Assembly (NCBI GenBank): GCA_964608945.1
Contig: CAZSQB010000014.1
Span: 1-18,960, forward strand
Length of the DNA: 18,960 bases
Direction: 5' to 3'
Source: CAYWEP01 sp964608945
GTDB lineage: Bacteria > Patescibacteriota > Microgenomatia > Levybacterales > UBA12049
Under the pieces are notes generated by a model, which saw nothing but the letters and a program-made list of their open reading frames with translations, was not told where the DNA came from and ran no database searches. Below, one piece after another: positions 1-7,504 of the stretch; positions within the stretch are counted from its first letter, which is position 1; the number at the start of each line of letters is the position of its first letter. A program made the translations under genes and the position numbers.

Positions 1-289
1 GCTGGGCGGTAAATCCGCGAATAGATGACCCATCAAATGTCAGATTCTCCGAAGACTCGAGGAGAAATTTCTTATCATAGTCAAGCATGTGGAGTCTCCC
101 CTCTATGTTTGAGAAGCAAAGCGTTACTGCTTTTACCCGTTTTTCTTTTGTGAGGTACTCTCTATACTCTTTCTCTTGCGTTTTTTGATCCAAGGTGTCG
201 CGTTTTTTCTTCGCCTGAAGATTCATCTCTTCCAGTTCATCGTAGGGGATTTCGAGGAAGTTTTTGATTGGCTTGCCAGCATTATCCAT
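1..289 (-). CDS. glnA: glutamine synthetase, N-terminal part (cut by window edge)
   Basis: Reading the minus strand from an ATG at 289 gives 96 codons that run off the window. The last visible residues contain FDGSSIRGF (residues 85-93), the hallmark of the beta-grasp/active-site entry of type I glutamine synthetase, preceded by the usual strand (RVKAVTLCFSNIEGRLHML). The enzyme joins ammonia to glutamate using ATP. An in-frame TAG at 310-308 limits the start. The first ~50 residues are rich in Lys and Glu and form an N-terminal extension longer than is usual; a second Met at residue 22 is an alternative start. The gene is divergent from alanine dehydrogenase, so both share the 290-458 control region. 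Only the first fifth or so of the protein is visible, so integrity of the catalytic domain cannot be judged. Confidence 0.85.
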   Translation of the reverse strand, partial: MDNAGKPIKNFLEIPYDELEEMNLQAKKKRDTLDQKTQEKEYREYLTKEKRVKAVTLCFSNIEGRLHMLDYDKKFLLESSENLTFDGSSIRGFTAQ

Positions 290-310
290 GTGATGAATTA
301 ATTTAACCTA

Positions 311-339
311 AAATTATCACCATCTATATTACTTGTCAA
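311..339 (-). promoter_or_regulatory. probable glnA promoter
   Basis: On the minus strand a perfect TTGACA lies at 339-334. It is followed either by GATAAT at 318-313 (15-nt spacer) or TAATTT at 316-311 (17-nt spacer). This would give a leader of about 15-20 nt before the ATG at 289. No clear Shine-Dalgarno sequence is seen. Confidence 0.5.
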
Positions 340-405
340 TAGGGAAAATATAATTATACTGATAAATAATGATGTTTCATAAAATATTTTGTATTCAGAT
401 AGCTT

Positions 406-449
406 AAGACAAAAAAGTCTTGACATGGATGAGTTTTGGGGAGTATTAT
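406..449 (+). promoter_or_regulatory. ald promoter, leaderless type, with overlapping inverted repeat
   Basis: TTGACA at 420-425 and TATTAT at 444-449 are separated by 18 nt. Transcription should begin around 456-459, that is at or just before the ATG at 459. An inverted repeat AAGAC-N6-GTCTT (406-410 and 417-421) overlaps the -35 box and could be an operator. Confidence 0.65.
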
Positions 450-458
450 TTCTCTGTA

Positions 459-1571
459 ATGATTGTCGGGACAGTCAAAGAAGTAAAAATTGGTGAAAGC
501 AGAGTCGGCTTAACTCCTTACGGCGCAGATGCATTGGTTGTTGCTGGGCATACGGTTCTGGTTGAGAAAAAAGCTGGTGTAAATAGCGGTTTTTCAGATG
601 AGATGTACAAAAGAGTAGGTGCAAAAGTCGGATTTAAAGCAGCAGATGTATATAAAAAAGCAGAGATGATCATCAAAGTAAAAGAGCCGCAGAAGAGTGA
701 GTTTAAATATTATAGACCAGGACTCATTCTCTATACATACCTTCATTTGGCTGCCGAGGAAGAAGTGACAAAAATGCTCCTTTCCAAAAAAGTGACCGGT
801 ATTGCCTATGAGACAGTTGAGTTGTTTGACGGGTCTCTGCCGCTTTTGACGCCGATGAGTGAAGTGGCGGGAAGGATGGCAATACAAGTTGGAAATTGGT
901 TCCTGCAAAAGCCTAATGGTGGTGAAGGGAGGCTTCTTGCTGGTGTGCCTGGAGTGTTACCGGGTGAGGTTGTTATTTTGGGGACTGGGGTTGTGGGTAC
1001 CAACGCAGCAAAAATGGCAGTGGGGCTTGGCGCGCGTGTCACAATCTTTGGTCGTAATTTAGAAAGGCTTCGCTATTTGGATGATGTTTTTGCCGGTAGG
1101 TTGACAACTGCTGTATCGCATCCTTTGGCGATTGCTGAAGCTGTTACAAAAGCGGATTTGGTAGTTGGAGGTGTGCTGATAACAGGAGCAAAAGCGCCGA
1201 AATTGATCACTCGAAAAATGCTTAAGACGATGAAAAAAGGATCGGTACTGGTTGACGTCTCAATAGATCAAGGAGGTTCATTTGAGACGTCGCGGCCGAC
1301 AACACATACTGAACCGGTGTACGTCGTTGATGATATTGTGCATTATTGCGTAACCAATATGCCAGGTGCTGTGCCATATACCTCAACGCTTGCGTTGACC
1401 AATGCGACGATAAAATATGCATTGAACCTGGCAAATAAAGGGATAAAGCAGGCGGTCAGTGATGATCCAGCGCTGGCAAAAGGTGTCAATACAATTGATG
1501 GGAAGCTTGTCTATGAAGCGGTTGCTGAGGCCTTTAAGCTGAAATATATTCCTCTCAGTTCTGTCCTTTAA
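459..1571 (+). CDS. ald: alanine dehydrogenase
   Basis: NAD-dependent alanine dehydrogenase, interconverting L-alanine with pyruvate and ammonia in the cytoplasm. The 370-aa product starts MIVGTVKEVKIGESRVGLTP, matching the family N-terminus. It carries the substrate-binding Lys in IKVKEPQ and His in YLHLA, a Rossmann loop GTGVVGTNAAK, the catalytic Asp in VDVSIDQGG, and the family signature HYCVTNMPGAVPYTST. Length agrees with the usual ~370 aa. The start at 459 is chosen over an upstream in-frame TTG at 420 because that TTG is part of a perfect -35 box and the family alignment begins at 459. The gene is divergent from glnA, so two ammonia-handling enzymes share one control region. It is convergent with the cyclophilin gene, with 3 nt between the two stop codons and no visible terminator. 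Confidence 0.95.
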   Translation: MIVGTVKEVKIGESRVGLTPYGADALVVAGHTVLVEKKAGVNSGFSDEMYKRVGAKVGFKAADVYKKAEMIIKVKEPQKSEFKYYRPGLILYTYLHLAAEEEVTKMLLSKKVTGIAYETVELFDGSLPLLTPMSEVAGRMAIQVGNWFLQKPNGGEGRLLAGVPGVLPGEVVILGTGVVGTNAAKMAVGLGARVTIFGRNLERLRYLDDVFAGRLTTAVSHPLAIAEAVTKADLVVGGVLITGAKAPKLITRKMLKTMKKGSVLVDVSIDQGGSFETSRPTTHTEPVYVVDDIVHYCVTNMPGAVPYTSTLALTNATIKYALNLANKGIKQAVSDDPALAKGVNTIDGKLVYEAVAEAFKLKYIPLSSVL

Positions 1572-1574
1572 GTC

Positions 1575-2231
1575 CTATTTGATTGTTATTCCTAGGATCT
1601 TGTCTCCGATTTGTATTTTGTTGACAACGTCCATGCCATTTGTCACCGTGGCGAAGTTGGTATATTGGCCACTTAAGTGGTCTGAGTCTTGCTTCACGAT
1701 AAAGAATTGCGAGTCATTGGACACGCGTTGTCCCTGCCCCACCTGCATCGCGCTTGATGCAGCAAAACCTACAGAGCCTGTGATGAATGGCTTAGCATTT
1801 AACTCAGAGACAAATGCCCCGCCACCCGTACCATCATTTTTTGGGTCTCCTCCTTGGATGACCCAATCTTCAACCCTATGAAATGTATGTCCGTTGTAGT
1901 AACCGCTTTTTGCTTTGCTCATAAAGTTATTTATCGCATTTGGTGCGTCTTTGACAACAAGAGAGATAGTAATGGTTCCTTTGGTTGTCTTAAGCATCGC
2001 ACTCATTGAAGCTTTGGGCGGCCCTTGGATCTCGCTTGATTGTGCAAGTTGTTGCTGCTTGTCTGCACTTGTCGGTGTTATCAGTGGCGTTATGCCGTCA
2101 GCTGGAAGAGAAATAACAGGAGTGGGGGATACGTTGCCATTTTTGATAAATGTACTTTTTTGCGTGAACCAGAAGATGATGCCAAAAACTGCGACAATAA
2201 TTGTTAGGACAATTAGTTGCATCCTGAGCAT
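1575..2231 (-). CDS. membrane-anchored cyclophilin-type peptidyl-prolyl cis-trans isomerase
   Basis: 218-aa protein with one N-terminal membrane segment (about residues 5-23, QLIVLTIIVAVFGIIFWF), a Ser/Thr/Pro-rich linker (about 30-75) and a cyclophilin domain (about 78-218). Family residues visible are FHR and VIQGGD in the active site, and NDSQFFIV. The usual Trp region is replaced by GQYTNFATV, as in many bacterial cyclophilins. There is no lipobox, so it is inferred to be anchored by an uncleaved signal, with the isomerase domain outside the membrane to help fold exported proteins. The open frame continues 59 codons upstream to 2408, but that part translates a short-repeat block and overlaps the lepA start, so I use the ATG at 2231; ATG 2222 is also possible. 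An extended -10 lies 10 nt upstream. Confidence 0.88.
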   Translation of the reverse strand: MLRMQLIVLTIIVAVFGIIFWFTQKSTFIKNGNVSPTPVISLPADGITPLITPTSADKQQQLAQSSEIQGPPKASMSAMLKTTKGTITISLVVKDAPNAINNFMSKAKSGYYNGHTFHRVEDWVIQGGDPKNDGTGGGAFVSELNAKPFITGSVGFAASSAMQVGQGQRVSNDSQFFIVKQDSDHLSGQYTNFATVTNGMDVVNKIQIGDKILGITIK

Positions 2232-2241
2232 AGTGTTCCAT

Positions 2242-2250
2242 ATTGTAGCA
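2242..2250 (-). promoter_or_regulatory. extended -10 of the cyclophilin gene
   Basis: Minus-strand TGC-TACAAT, with the -10 hexamer at 2247-2242. The hexamer ends 10 nt before the ATG at 2231, so the transcript should have almost no leader. No convincing -35 is seen. Confidence 0.5.
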
Positions 2251-2262
2251 TATGGCGAAAGG

Positions 2263-2294
2263 TACAAAGATGCAGAGGTGCAAAGGCGCAAAGA
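2263..2294. repeat. four degenerate 8-bp tandem units
   Basis: TACAAAGA, TGCAGAGG, TGCAAAGG and CGCAAAGA follow one another without a gap (consensus about YGCARAGR). The block sits between the divergent cyclophilin and lepA promoters, directly before a palindromic repeat. Confidence 0.6.
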
Positions 2295-2298
2295 AGGG

Positions 2299-2325
2299 AG
2301 ATTCTTCACTTCGTTCAGAATGACA
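2299..2325 (+). repeat. 27-bp palindromic repeat, family 1 (plus orientation)
   Basis: Starts AGATTCTTC and ends CAGAATGACA; the outer stem is ATTCT (2301-2305) with AGAAT (2317-2321). An exact inverted copy lies at 10716-10742, and related copies with different but still complementary stems lie at 12723-12814. Its last six bases, ATGACA (2320-2325), serve as the -35 box of lepA. Confidence 0.85.
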
Positions 2326-2348
2326 TCTAGGTTTGAATACGATACAAT
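2320..2348 (+). promoter_or_regulatory. lepA promoter, -35 supplied by a repeat
   Basis: ATGACA (2320-2325), 17-nt spacer, TACAAT (2343-2348). The -10 ends 9 nt before the lepA ATG at 2358, predicting a leader of about 0-3 nt. Confidence 0.7.
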
Positions 2349-2357
2349 AGCACCATT

Positions 2358-4085
2358 ATGCAACAAGATCACATTAGAAACTTCGCAATAATAGCTCATG
2401 TGGATCATGGGAAGTCGACGCTGTCAGATCGGATGCTTGAGATTACAAATACAATTGCTAAAGACAAATTGGGAGAGCAATTCCTTGACCAGAACCCGAT
2501 AAGTAAAGAGCGCGGGATAACTATCAAGCTCGCACCCGTTCGCATGAACTATACCCTAGACGCTAGTAGCTATACCCTAAACTTGATTGATACTCCTGGT
2601 CATGTAGATTTTTCGTATGAAGTGTCGCGGACTCTGGCTGCTTGTGAAGGGGCTGTGCTTTTGGTTGACGCAACCCAGGGAATTCAGGCCCAGACTGTTG
2701 CTCATTACCGTGAAGCAGTCAGAGAAAATCTTATCCTTATCCCAGTTATCAATAAAATCGATCTTCCCAATGCGCAGACTGAGACAGTTGTCAAAGAGCT
2801 CGTTGAGATGTTTGGATTTTCAAAAGAAGAAATAATTTTTATCTCTGCCAAAACAGGACAGAATGTGCCGCTTGTTCTCAAAGCAATTGTTGATAAAATT
2901 CCTCCTCCAAAAGGACGAGAAAATAGACCACTCCGAGCACTTATTTTTGACGCAGCGTATGACGAGTATCGTGGTGTTGTGACGTATGTTCGAATCATTG
3001 ATGGAAAAATAAGAAAAGATGAGAGAGTACAGTTATATCAAAGCAAAGCAAAATCAGAAGTAACAGAAGTAGGTTTCTTTACACCATATTTGAAAAGTTC
3101 TGAGGCACTTAGGGCTGGTGAAATTGGCTATGTTATTACTGGTATTAAAAATATCAGAGATTGTCGCGTAGGAGATACGATCATGCTTGAGAATAGTCTA
3201 ACTGATCCGCTTCCAGGTTATACAACGCCAAAGCCTATGGTTTTTTTCGGCGTTTATCCGCGAGAAGCAAAAGATATCGCATATCTTCGTGAGTCGCTTG
3301 GTAAATTGGAGTTAAATGATACTTCACTCACGTTTAGTGAAGAATATTCTGCATATTTGGGAAGCGGATATCGAGTAGGATTCCTTGGGTTATTACATGC
3401 GGAAATCATTAAAGACAGACTCAAAAGAGAATTTAATTTAAATCTTCTCTTTACGATGCCGCAGGTTCTCTACGAAGTAAAGGATGAAGAAATGTTTGAG
3501 CCCTATATGAAACTCACGATTTATATTCCAAATAATTTTGTTGGACCAACAATGTCGATTTGCCAAAATAGAAAAGGAAATTTACTTGATATGCAGTATC
3601 ATGAGTCGTATGCGGTACTTATCTATGAGTTACCATATTCGATGTTTATCCGTGGCCTCTCAGCAGAGTTAAAATCCGCCTCAAGCGGTTTTGCGAGTAT
3701 TGATTATGAAATGATCGGTTATAATAAAGCAGATTTGGTAAATATCGAGATACAGATAAATGGTAATCCGATTGACGTCTTGTCAGAATATGCGTATAAA
3801 GATGAAGCAAATTTTAAAGCGCGGGAAAAAGCACAAAAATTAAAAGATACACTCGATCGACAACAATTCCGCCAAATAATCCAAGGCATGGTCAATGGCA
3901 ATATTATAGCAAGAGAAGAAATACCACCCTACAGAAAAGATGTTTTGCAGAAGATGAGTGGAGGAGATAGGACGAGAAAAGATAAGCTACTCGAAGCGCA
4001 GAAAAAGGGAAAAAGGAAAATGTTATCTACTGCAAAGATTGATCTTCCTCAAGAGGCACTTTTCTCGATGATTGAGAATAAGTAG
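2358..4085 (+). CDS. lepA: elongation factor 4 (LepA GTPase)
   Basis: 575-aa ribosome-binding translational GTPase (EF4), thought to act on stalled ribosomes or in 30S assembly. GTPase motifs are all present: P-loop AHVDHGKS (13-20), switch I RGITIK (52-57), DTPGH (78-82), NKID (132-135) and SAKTG (near 165). EF-G-like domains II and III follow. The LepA-specific C-terminal region is recognisable by RKDVLQKMSGGDRTRKDKLL and GKRKMLSTAKIDLPQEA. The length is slightly below the usual ~600 aa but both ends align. There is no Shine-Dalgarno site; the -10 box lies 9 nt upstream of the ATG. The gene is convergent with the cohesin-PKD gene, 41 bp away. Confidence 0.97.
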   Translation: MQQDHIRNFAIIAHVDHGKSTLSDRMLEITNTIAKDKLGEQFLDQNPISKERGITIKLAPVRMNYTLDASSYTLNLIDTPGHVDFSYEVSRTLAACEGAVLLVDATQGIQAQTVAHYREAVRENLILIPVINKIDLPNAQTETVVKELVEMFGFSKEEIIFISAKTGQNVPLVLKAIVDKIPPPKGRENRPLRALIFDAAYDEYRGVVTYVRIIDGKIRKDERVQLYQSKAKSEVTEVGFFTPYLKSSEALRAGEIGYVITGIKNIRDCRVGDTIMLENSLTDPLPGYTTPKPMVFFGVYPREAKDIAYLRESLGKLELNDTSLTFSEEYSAYLGSGYRVGFLGLLHAEIIKDRLKREFNLNLLFTMPQVLYEVKDEEMFEPYMKLTIYIPNNFVGPTMSICQNRKGNLLDMQYHESYAVLIYELPYSMFIRGLSAELKSASSGFASIDYEMIGYNKADLVNIEIQINGNPIDVLSEYAYKDEANFKAREKAQKLKDTLDRQQFRQIIQGMVNGNIIAREEIPPYRKDVLQKMSGGDRTRKDKLLEAQKKGKRKMLSTAKIDLPQEALFSMIENK

Positions 4086-4126
4086 TGGTAGGTTAGGAGA
4101 AGGGGTAAGTAAGGAAGTGCATAGGA

Positions 4127-5266
4127 TTACAGCATGAAGAAGAGGAGGCCGCCGAGGACTGTCATGATGCCGACCACCGCGCCAAGGCCAAGAAATATAT
4201 CACCAGGTCCTGTGGGTTTCATAGAAATGACAGGCGTTGCAGTCGGTGTTGTGGTTGTGCTTCCTGGCTGATCCCCTGCTCCTATCCCGCCTTGTACGAT
4301 AATTGTGAGCGAGCACGCACCGGTCGAACTGGTTGCATCGAGGTCATCTGTCAGGACCGCTGACGCGACATATGTGCCTGCAGCAGTGTAGGTATGGGCA
4401 CTCTCAGAGCTAATTGTCGCTTCCCCCAATCCTTCGGTGATATTTTCTACTTGGCCATCACCATAGTTGTAGGTAATCTTTTCAATTGTTCCGTCCAGAT
4501 CTGATCCTGTTACGGTAAAGGTAACGTCAAGTGGTGCTTGACCCGATTTGGTATCAGCAGTCAGAGACTGACAGGAAGGATTCTGATTTGCTGTACCTAT
4601 CCCCGGAGGCTCGGTCGGGGTAGGATTCCCTCCACCGCCTCCTGGTGGTTTATCAGTATCAGAAGGAGGGGGTTCTGGTCCGGTATCTTCTCCTCCGGTA
4701 ATGGCGATAAATGCAGGCAATCCTTTTAGAAGGACATCTTCACTGTGTTGGTCTTGTCCTGAAACTGAGTAGGCTTGGGTGCGGGCAGTATAGCTTACTT
4801 CTGTCGGCGCTGTTGTCGTTGCTTTTGCCTTAAAAGAGATCGTCGCGATTCTTGTCTTTGCTAGAATTGCTTTGCTAGGGTTGTCAATAGAGAGTGTTGC
4901 CGCAATTTTTCCGGTCGGGTCGGGAATAGGGCCTTCTAAAAATGTAGGAAATATAGCGGTATTCAGAGTCGGCGTATTCGCTACGGCTTCTAATATTAAT
5001 GGATCGTACTTTACTTCCAAACGGACGATTGAAACCTGGTTGGTACCGGGATCGACCATAATATCCAGATCTACCTGATCGCCTACAGCAGCTTGAATGG
5101 GTGCTGATACAGAAGATGGTGGCTCAAAAGAAAGCGTTGTCGACTTTTGCGCCCGCGTTGTAGTTTGTTGTTGCTGTTGTACCATGTAAATCGTCACCGG
5201 AATAGCAACAAGGAGAATTACGACGAACCCAAGCAGAAGAAATTTTTTGTTTTTTCCTAACGACAT
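4127..5266 (-). CDS. surface protein with cohesin and PKD domains, two membrane segments
   Basis: 379 aa. Order: N-terminal membrane segment (about 9-29), a Gln/Thr stretch (30-37), a cohesin-like beta domain (about 43-192, with VSIVRLEVKYDPLILE and IATISFKAKA typical of cohesins), a Pro/Gly/Thr linker (193-228), a PKD domain (about 231-324, with YNYGDG at 266-271 and HTYTAAGTYVASAVLTDD), a Thr/Pro stretch, and a C-terminal membrane helix (about 356-378) preceded by PTGPGD. Cys232 and Cys318 bracket the PKD domain and may form a disulfide. It is inferred to sit on the cell surface, anchored at both ends. Cohesins bind dockerins in cellulosomes, but in non-cellulolytic microbes their partners are mostly unknown; no dockerin gene is seen here. 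Divergent from groES. Confidence 0.85.
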   Translation of the reverse strand: MSLGKNKKFLLLGFVVILLVAIPVTIYMVQQQQQTTTRAQKSTTLSFEPPSSVSAPIQAAVGDQVDLDIMVDPGTNQVSIVRLEVKYDPLILEAVANTPTLNTAIFPTFLEGPIPDPTGKIAATLSIDNPSKAILAKTRIATISFKAKATTTAPTEVSYTARTQAYSVSGQDQHSEDVLLKGLPAFIAITGGEDTGPEPPPSDTDKPPGGGGGNPTPTEPPGIGTANQNPSCQSLTADTKSGQAPLDVTFTVTGSDLDGTIEKITYNYGDGQVENITEGLGEATISSESAHTYTAAGTYVASAVLTDDLDATSSTGACSLTIIVQGGIGAGDQPGSTTTTPTATPVISMKPTGPGDIFLGLGAVVGIMTVLGGLLFFML

Positions 5267-5324
5267 ATATCCCCTTTTTTATGGGGCACGAATTTAGCGT
5301 ATAGAAAAAAAATGTATGTGTCAA
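5267..5324 (-). promoter_or_regulatory. promoter and leader hairpin of the cohesin-PKD gene
   Basis: Minus-strand TTGACA at 5324-5319 with a weak -10 (TACGCT at 5301-5296, 17-nt spacer). Just before the start codon the leader reads CCCC-N8-GGGG, a small hairpin. Its 3' arm (AGGGGA) is the only Shine-Dalgarno-like sequence, so ribosome access may depend on opening it. Confidence 0.5.
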
Positions 5325-5361
5325 GCCTCTACTGACAAACACAGCATTTCACTATAGGCTA

Positions 5362-5390
5362 TTGACAAGCTCGCGACTTTCTTGTATAAA
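5362..5390 (+). promoter_or_regulatory. groES(-groEL) promoter
   Basis: TTGACA (5362-5367), 17-nt spacer, TATAAA (5385-5390): a near-consensus sigma-70 promoter. Transcription should begin near 5397, giving a leader of about 24 nt. Confidence 0.8.
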
Positions 5391-5417
5391 TTAGCAGTAA
5401 AAGAACTCAAGTGATTA
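5391..5417. promoter_or_regulatory. degenerate CIRCE-like element (tentative)
   Basis: TTAGCAGTA, 9 nt, AAGTGATTA. Compared with the HrcA operator TTAGCACTC-N9-GAGTGCTAA, 7 of 9 and 6 of 9 positions match with exactly the right spacing and at the place where CIRCE is found before groES. The two arms are poorly complementary to each other, so this may be chance or a decayed site. Confidence 0.3.
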
Positions 5418-5420
5418 ATT

Positions 5421-5741
5421 ATGGCAAAAAAGACTGACAAAACAAGTAAAATTAATATCGCTCCATTATTCGATAATGTATTAATAAAACCGCTTCAGGC
5501 AGAAGAGAGAACCGCAGGCGGTATTATCCTTCCCGATACAGTAAAAGAAAAACCCCAAGTTGGTGAGGTCATGGCTATTGGCCAGGGCGTTATGGATGAT
5601 GGCAAAATTGTAAAAGGGTCAATGGTTGTTAAAGTCGGACAAAAAGTAATGTATAAAAAATGGGGCGGCAATGAGGTAAAAGTAAACGGTGAAGATTGGA
5701 TGCTCGTTGAGCAAAAAGACATCCTAGCCGTGGTCGGCTAA
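5421..5741 (+). CDS. groES: co-chaperonin GroES
   Basis: 106-aa Hsp10 subunit; a heptamer that caps the GroEL folding chamber. The core begins at IAPLFDNVLIKPL. The mobile loop that binds GroEL is EERTAGGIILPDTVKEKP, followed by QVGEVMAIGQG and the closing EDWMLVEQKDILAVVG. A Lys/Thr-rich extension of about 10 residues precedes the core, making it slightly longer than the usual ~95 aa. It has the strong promoter listed above but no clear Shine-Dalgarno. groEL follows after 102 bp of repeat-like sequence, so the two are probably one operon. Confidence 0.96.
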   Translation: MAKKTDKTSKINIAPLFDNVLIKPLQAEERTAGGIILPDTVKEKPQVGEVMAIGQGVMDDGKIVKGSMVVKVGQKVMYKKWGGNEVKVNGEDWMLVEQKDILAVVG

Positions 5742-5743
5742 AG

Positions 5744-5838
5744 GCAAAAGTTAGAAGTCAAAATTAAAAAGTTTAGAACGGAAATACTTTTGACTTTTAA
5801 GTTGTACTTTTGACTTTTGCATTTTGAATTTTGAGTTT
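5744..5838. repeat. AT-rich repeat block between groES and groEL
   Basis: ACTTTTGACTTTT occurs at 5786-5798 and again at 5806-5818 (20-bp period). Rough inverted versions (AAAAGTTAGAAGTCAAAATT) lie just upstream, and TTTTGAATTTTGAGTTTTT follows. The block separates the two chaperonin genes and reaches the groEL start, leaving no Shine-Dalgarno site. Possible roles are an mRNA hairpin that sets the groES:groEL ratio, or simple repeat accumulation. Confidence 0.55.
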
Positions 5839-5843
5839 TTAAT

Positions 5844-7484
5844 ATGGCCAAACAAATAAAATTTGGAGAAGAAGCACGACAATCCCTTGTCAAAGGCGTG
5901 AATATTTTGTCAAAAGCAGTTGTGACCACTCTTGGTCCAAAAGGCAGAAATGTTGCCTTAGACAAGAAATGGGGAGCACCCAATGTTATTCATGACGGCG
6001 TGAGCGTTGCAAAAGAAATTGACCTTGAAGATCCGTTTGAGAATATGGGCGCACAGCTTGTGAAAGAAGCGGCAAGCAAAACCAACGATAATGCTGGGGA
6101 CGGTACAACTACGGCAACGCTTCTCACGCAAGCAATTATCAATTCAGGTATGAAAAATGTCACAGCAGGCGCCAACCCCATGATTTTACGCTCTGGTATT
6201 GAAAAAGCAGTCGCAGCAGTTACCGCTGAAGTAAAGAAAATGGCCAAACCAGTGAAAGACACTGATGTTGCCAAAGTCGCAACCATTTCAGCACAAGACG
6301 AAAAAATTGGCGCGCTTATTGCAGAGGCGTTGCATAAAGTAGGAAAAGACGGCGTTATAACTGTTGAGGAAGGACGCGGCCTTGAGCTTGAAATTGAATA
6401 TAAAGAAGGCATGGAATTTGATAAAGGCTATGCCTCAGCATATTTTGTCACGAACCCAGAAAGAATGGAAGCTGAGATTGAAGATCCATACATCCTTATA
6501 ACCGACAAGAAAATTTCAGCCCTGCAAGAGATGCTTCCTTTTCTTGAAAACCTCGTCAAAGTTTCCAAAAACCTCGTTATTATCGCTGATGAAATAGAAG
6601 GTGAAGCACTTGCAACGCTGGTTGTGAATAAGCTCCGCGGCACGTTTAATACGCTTGCGATTAAAGCACCTGGATTTGGGGATCGGCGAAAAGAGATGCT
6701 TGAGGATATCGCAATCCTCACAGGCGGAACAGTCATCTCTGAGGATACTGGACGAAAGTTTGATTCTGTAACGCTTGATGATTGCGGTCGGGCAGATAAG
6801 GTGTGGGCAGATAAAGAGACGACCCGTATCATCGGCGGAAAAGGAGAACCAGCACGGCTTAAGGCTCGCATTGCACAAATCAGACGCGCAATTGAGAGTA
6901 CAACGTCTGATTTTGACCGCGAAAAACTACAAGAGAGACTTGCCAAGCTATCAGGTGGTGTCGCAGTCATCAATGTCGGAGCAGCAACCGAGGTTGAGAT
7001 GAAAGAGCGCAAAGAGCGCGTCAATGATGCCGTTGCAGCGACAAAAGCGGCATTGGAAGAAGGAATAGTTCCAGGTGGTGGCGTGGCAGTTCTCAGAGCT
7101 CGTCTCGTTTTATCCAAACTTCGGGATTCGTTGAAAGTTGAAGATGAAAAAACAGGCGTGGATATCGTCTATCACGCATTGGCAGAGCCGATTCGTGCAA
7201 TTGCCAAAAATGCCGGAGCGGATGATGGATGGGTTCTTAAAAAAGTTGAAGAATCAAGCTCGTCTGATTATGGGTTTAATGCAATGACCATGCAATTTGG
7301 CTCAATGCTGGTGGCCGGCATCGTCGATCCAGCGAAAGTAACGCGCTTAGCTATACAAAATGCGGCAAGTGTTGGGACAATGGTTCTGACAACTGAGGCA
7401 TTAATTACTGATATTCCTGAGAAGAATCCTCCAGCTGGTCCAGGTGGCGGTATGCCAGGCGGGGGAATGGGAATGGATTACTAG
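5844..7484 (+). CDS. groEL: chaperonin GroEL
   Basis: 546-aa Hsp60 that forms the double-ring ATP-driven folding chamber. Visible: GPKGRNVALDKKWGAP near residue 31, DGVSVAKEI (51-59), the ATP-hydrolysis motif NAGDGTTTAT (83-92, with Asp86 equivalent to the catalytic Asp), apical-domain sequence IIADEIEGEALATLVVNKLRG, EGIVPGGGVA, and a GGM-type C-terminal tail ending PGGGMGMDY. Length is standard. The start codon lacks a Shine-Dalgarno site (TTTTTAAT precedes the ATG), so translation may depend on coupling to groES or on a non-SD mechanism. Convergent with murJ; only 20 bp separate the two stops. Confidence 0.98.
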   Translation: MAKQIKFGEEARQSLVKGVNILSKAVVTTLGPKGRNVALDKKWGAPNVIHDGVSVAKEIDLEDPFENMGAQLVKEAASKTNDNAGDGTTTATLLTQAIINSGMKNVTAGANPMILRSGIEKAVAAVTAEVKKMAKPVKDTDVAKVATISAQDEKIGALIAEALHKVGKDGVITVEEGRGLELEIEYKEGMEFDKGYASAYFVTNPERMEAEIEDPYILITDKKISALQEMLPFLENLVKVSKNLVIIADEIEGEALATLVVNKLRGTFNTLAIKAPGFGDRRKEMLEDIAILTGGTVISEDTGRKFDSVTLDDCGRADKVWADKETTRIIGGKGEPARLKARIAQIRRAIESTTSDFDREKLQERLAKLSGGVAVINVGAATEVEMKERKERVNDAVAATKAALEEGIVPGGGVAVLRARLVLSKLRDSLKVEDEKTGVDIVYHALAEPIRAIAKNAGADDGWVLKKVEESSSSDYGFNAMTMQFGSMLVAGIVDPAKVTRLAIQNAASVGTMVLTTEALITDIPEKNPPAGPGGGMPGGGMGMDY

Positions 7485-7504
7485 CTAATCGCTAAACTAC
7501 GCGG

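Noticed and set aside
420..458. Upstream TTG start for alanine dehydrogenase adding 13 residues
   Set aside because: The TTG is part of a perfect -35 box with a matching -10, and the family N-terminus starts at the ATG at 459.
2232..2408. 59-codon N-terminal extension of the cyclophilin frame
   Set aside because: It translates the tandem and palindromic repeats (DVILNEVKNLPSLRLCTS) and overlaps lepA; a membrane segment and promoter fit the start at 2231.
6428..7117. Long minus-strand frame opposite groEL
   Set aside because: Shadow of groEL codon bias: Ser/Thr/Ala-rich with no recognisable motif and no start signals.
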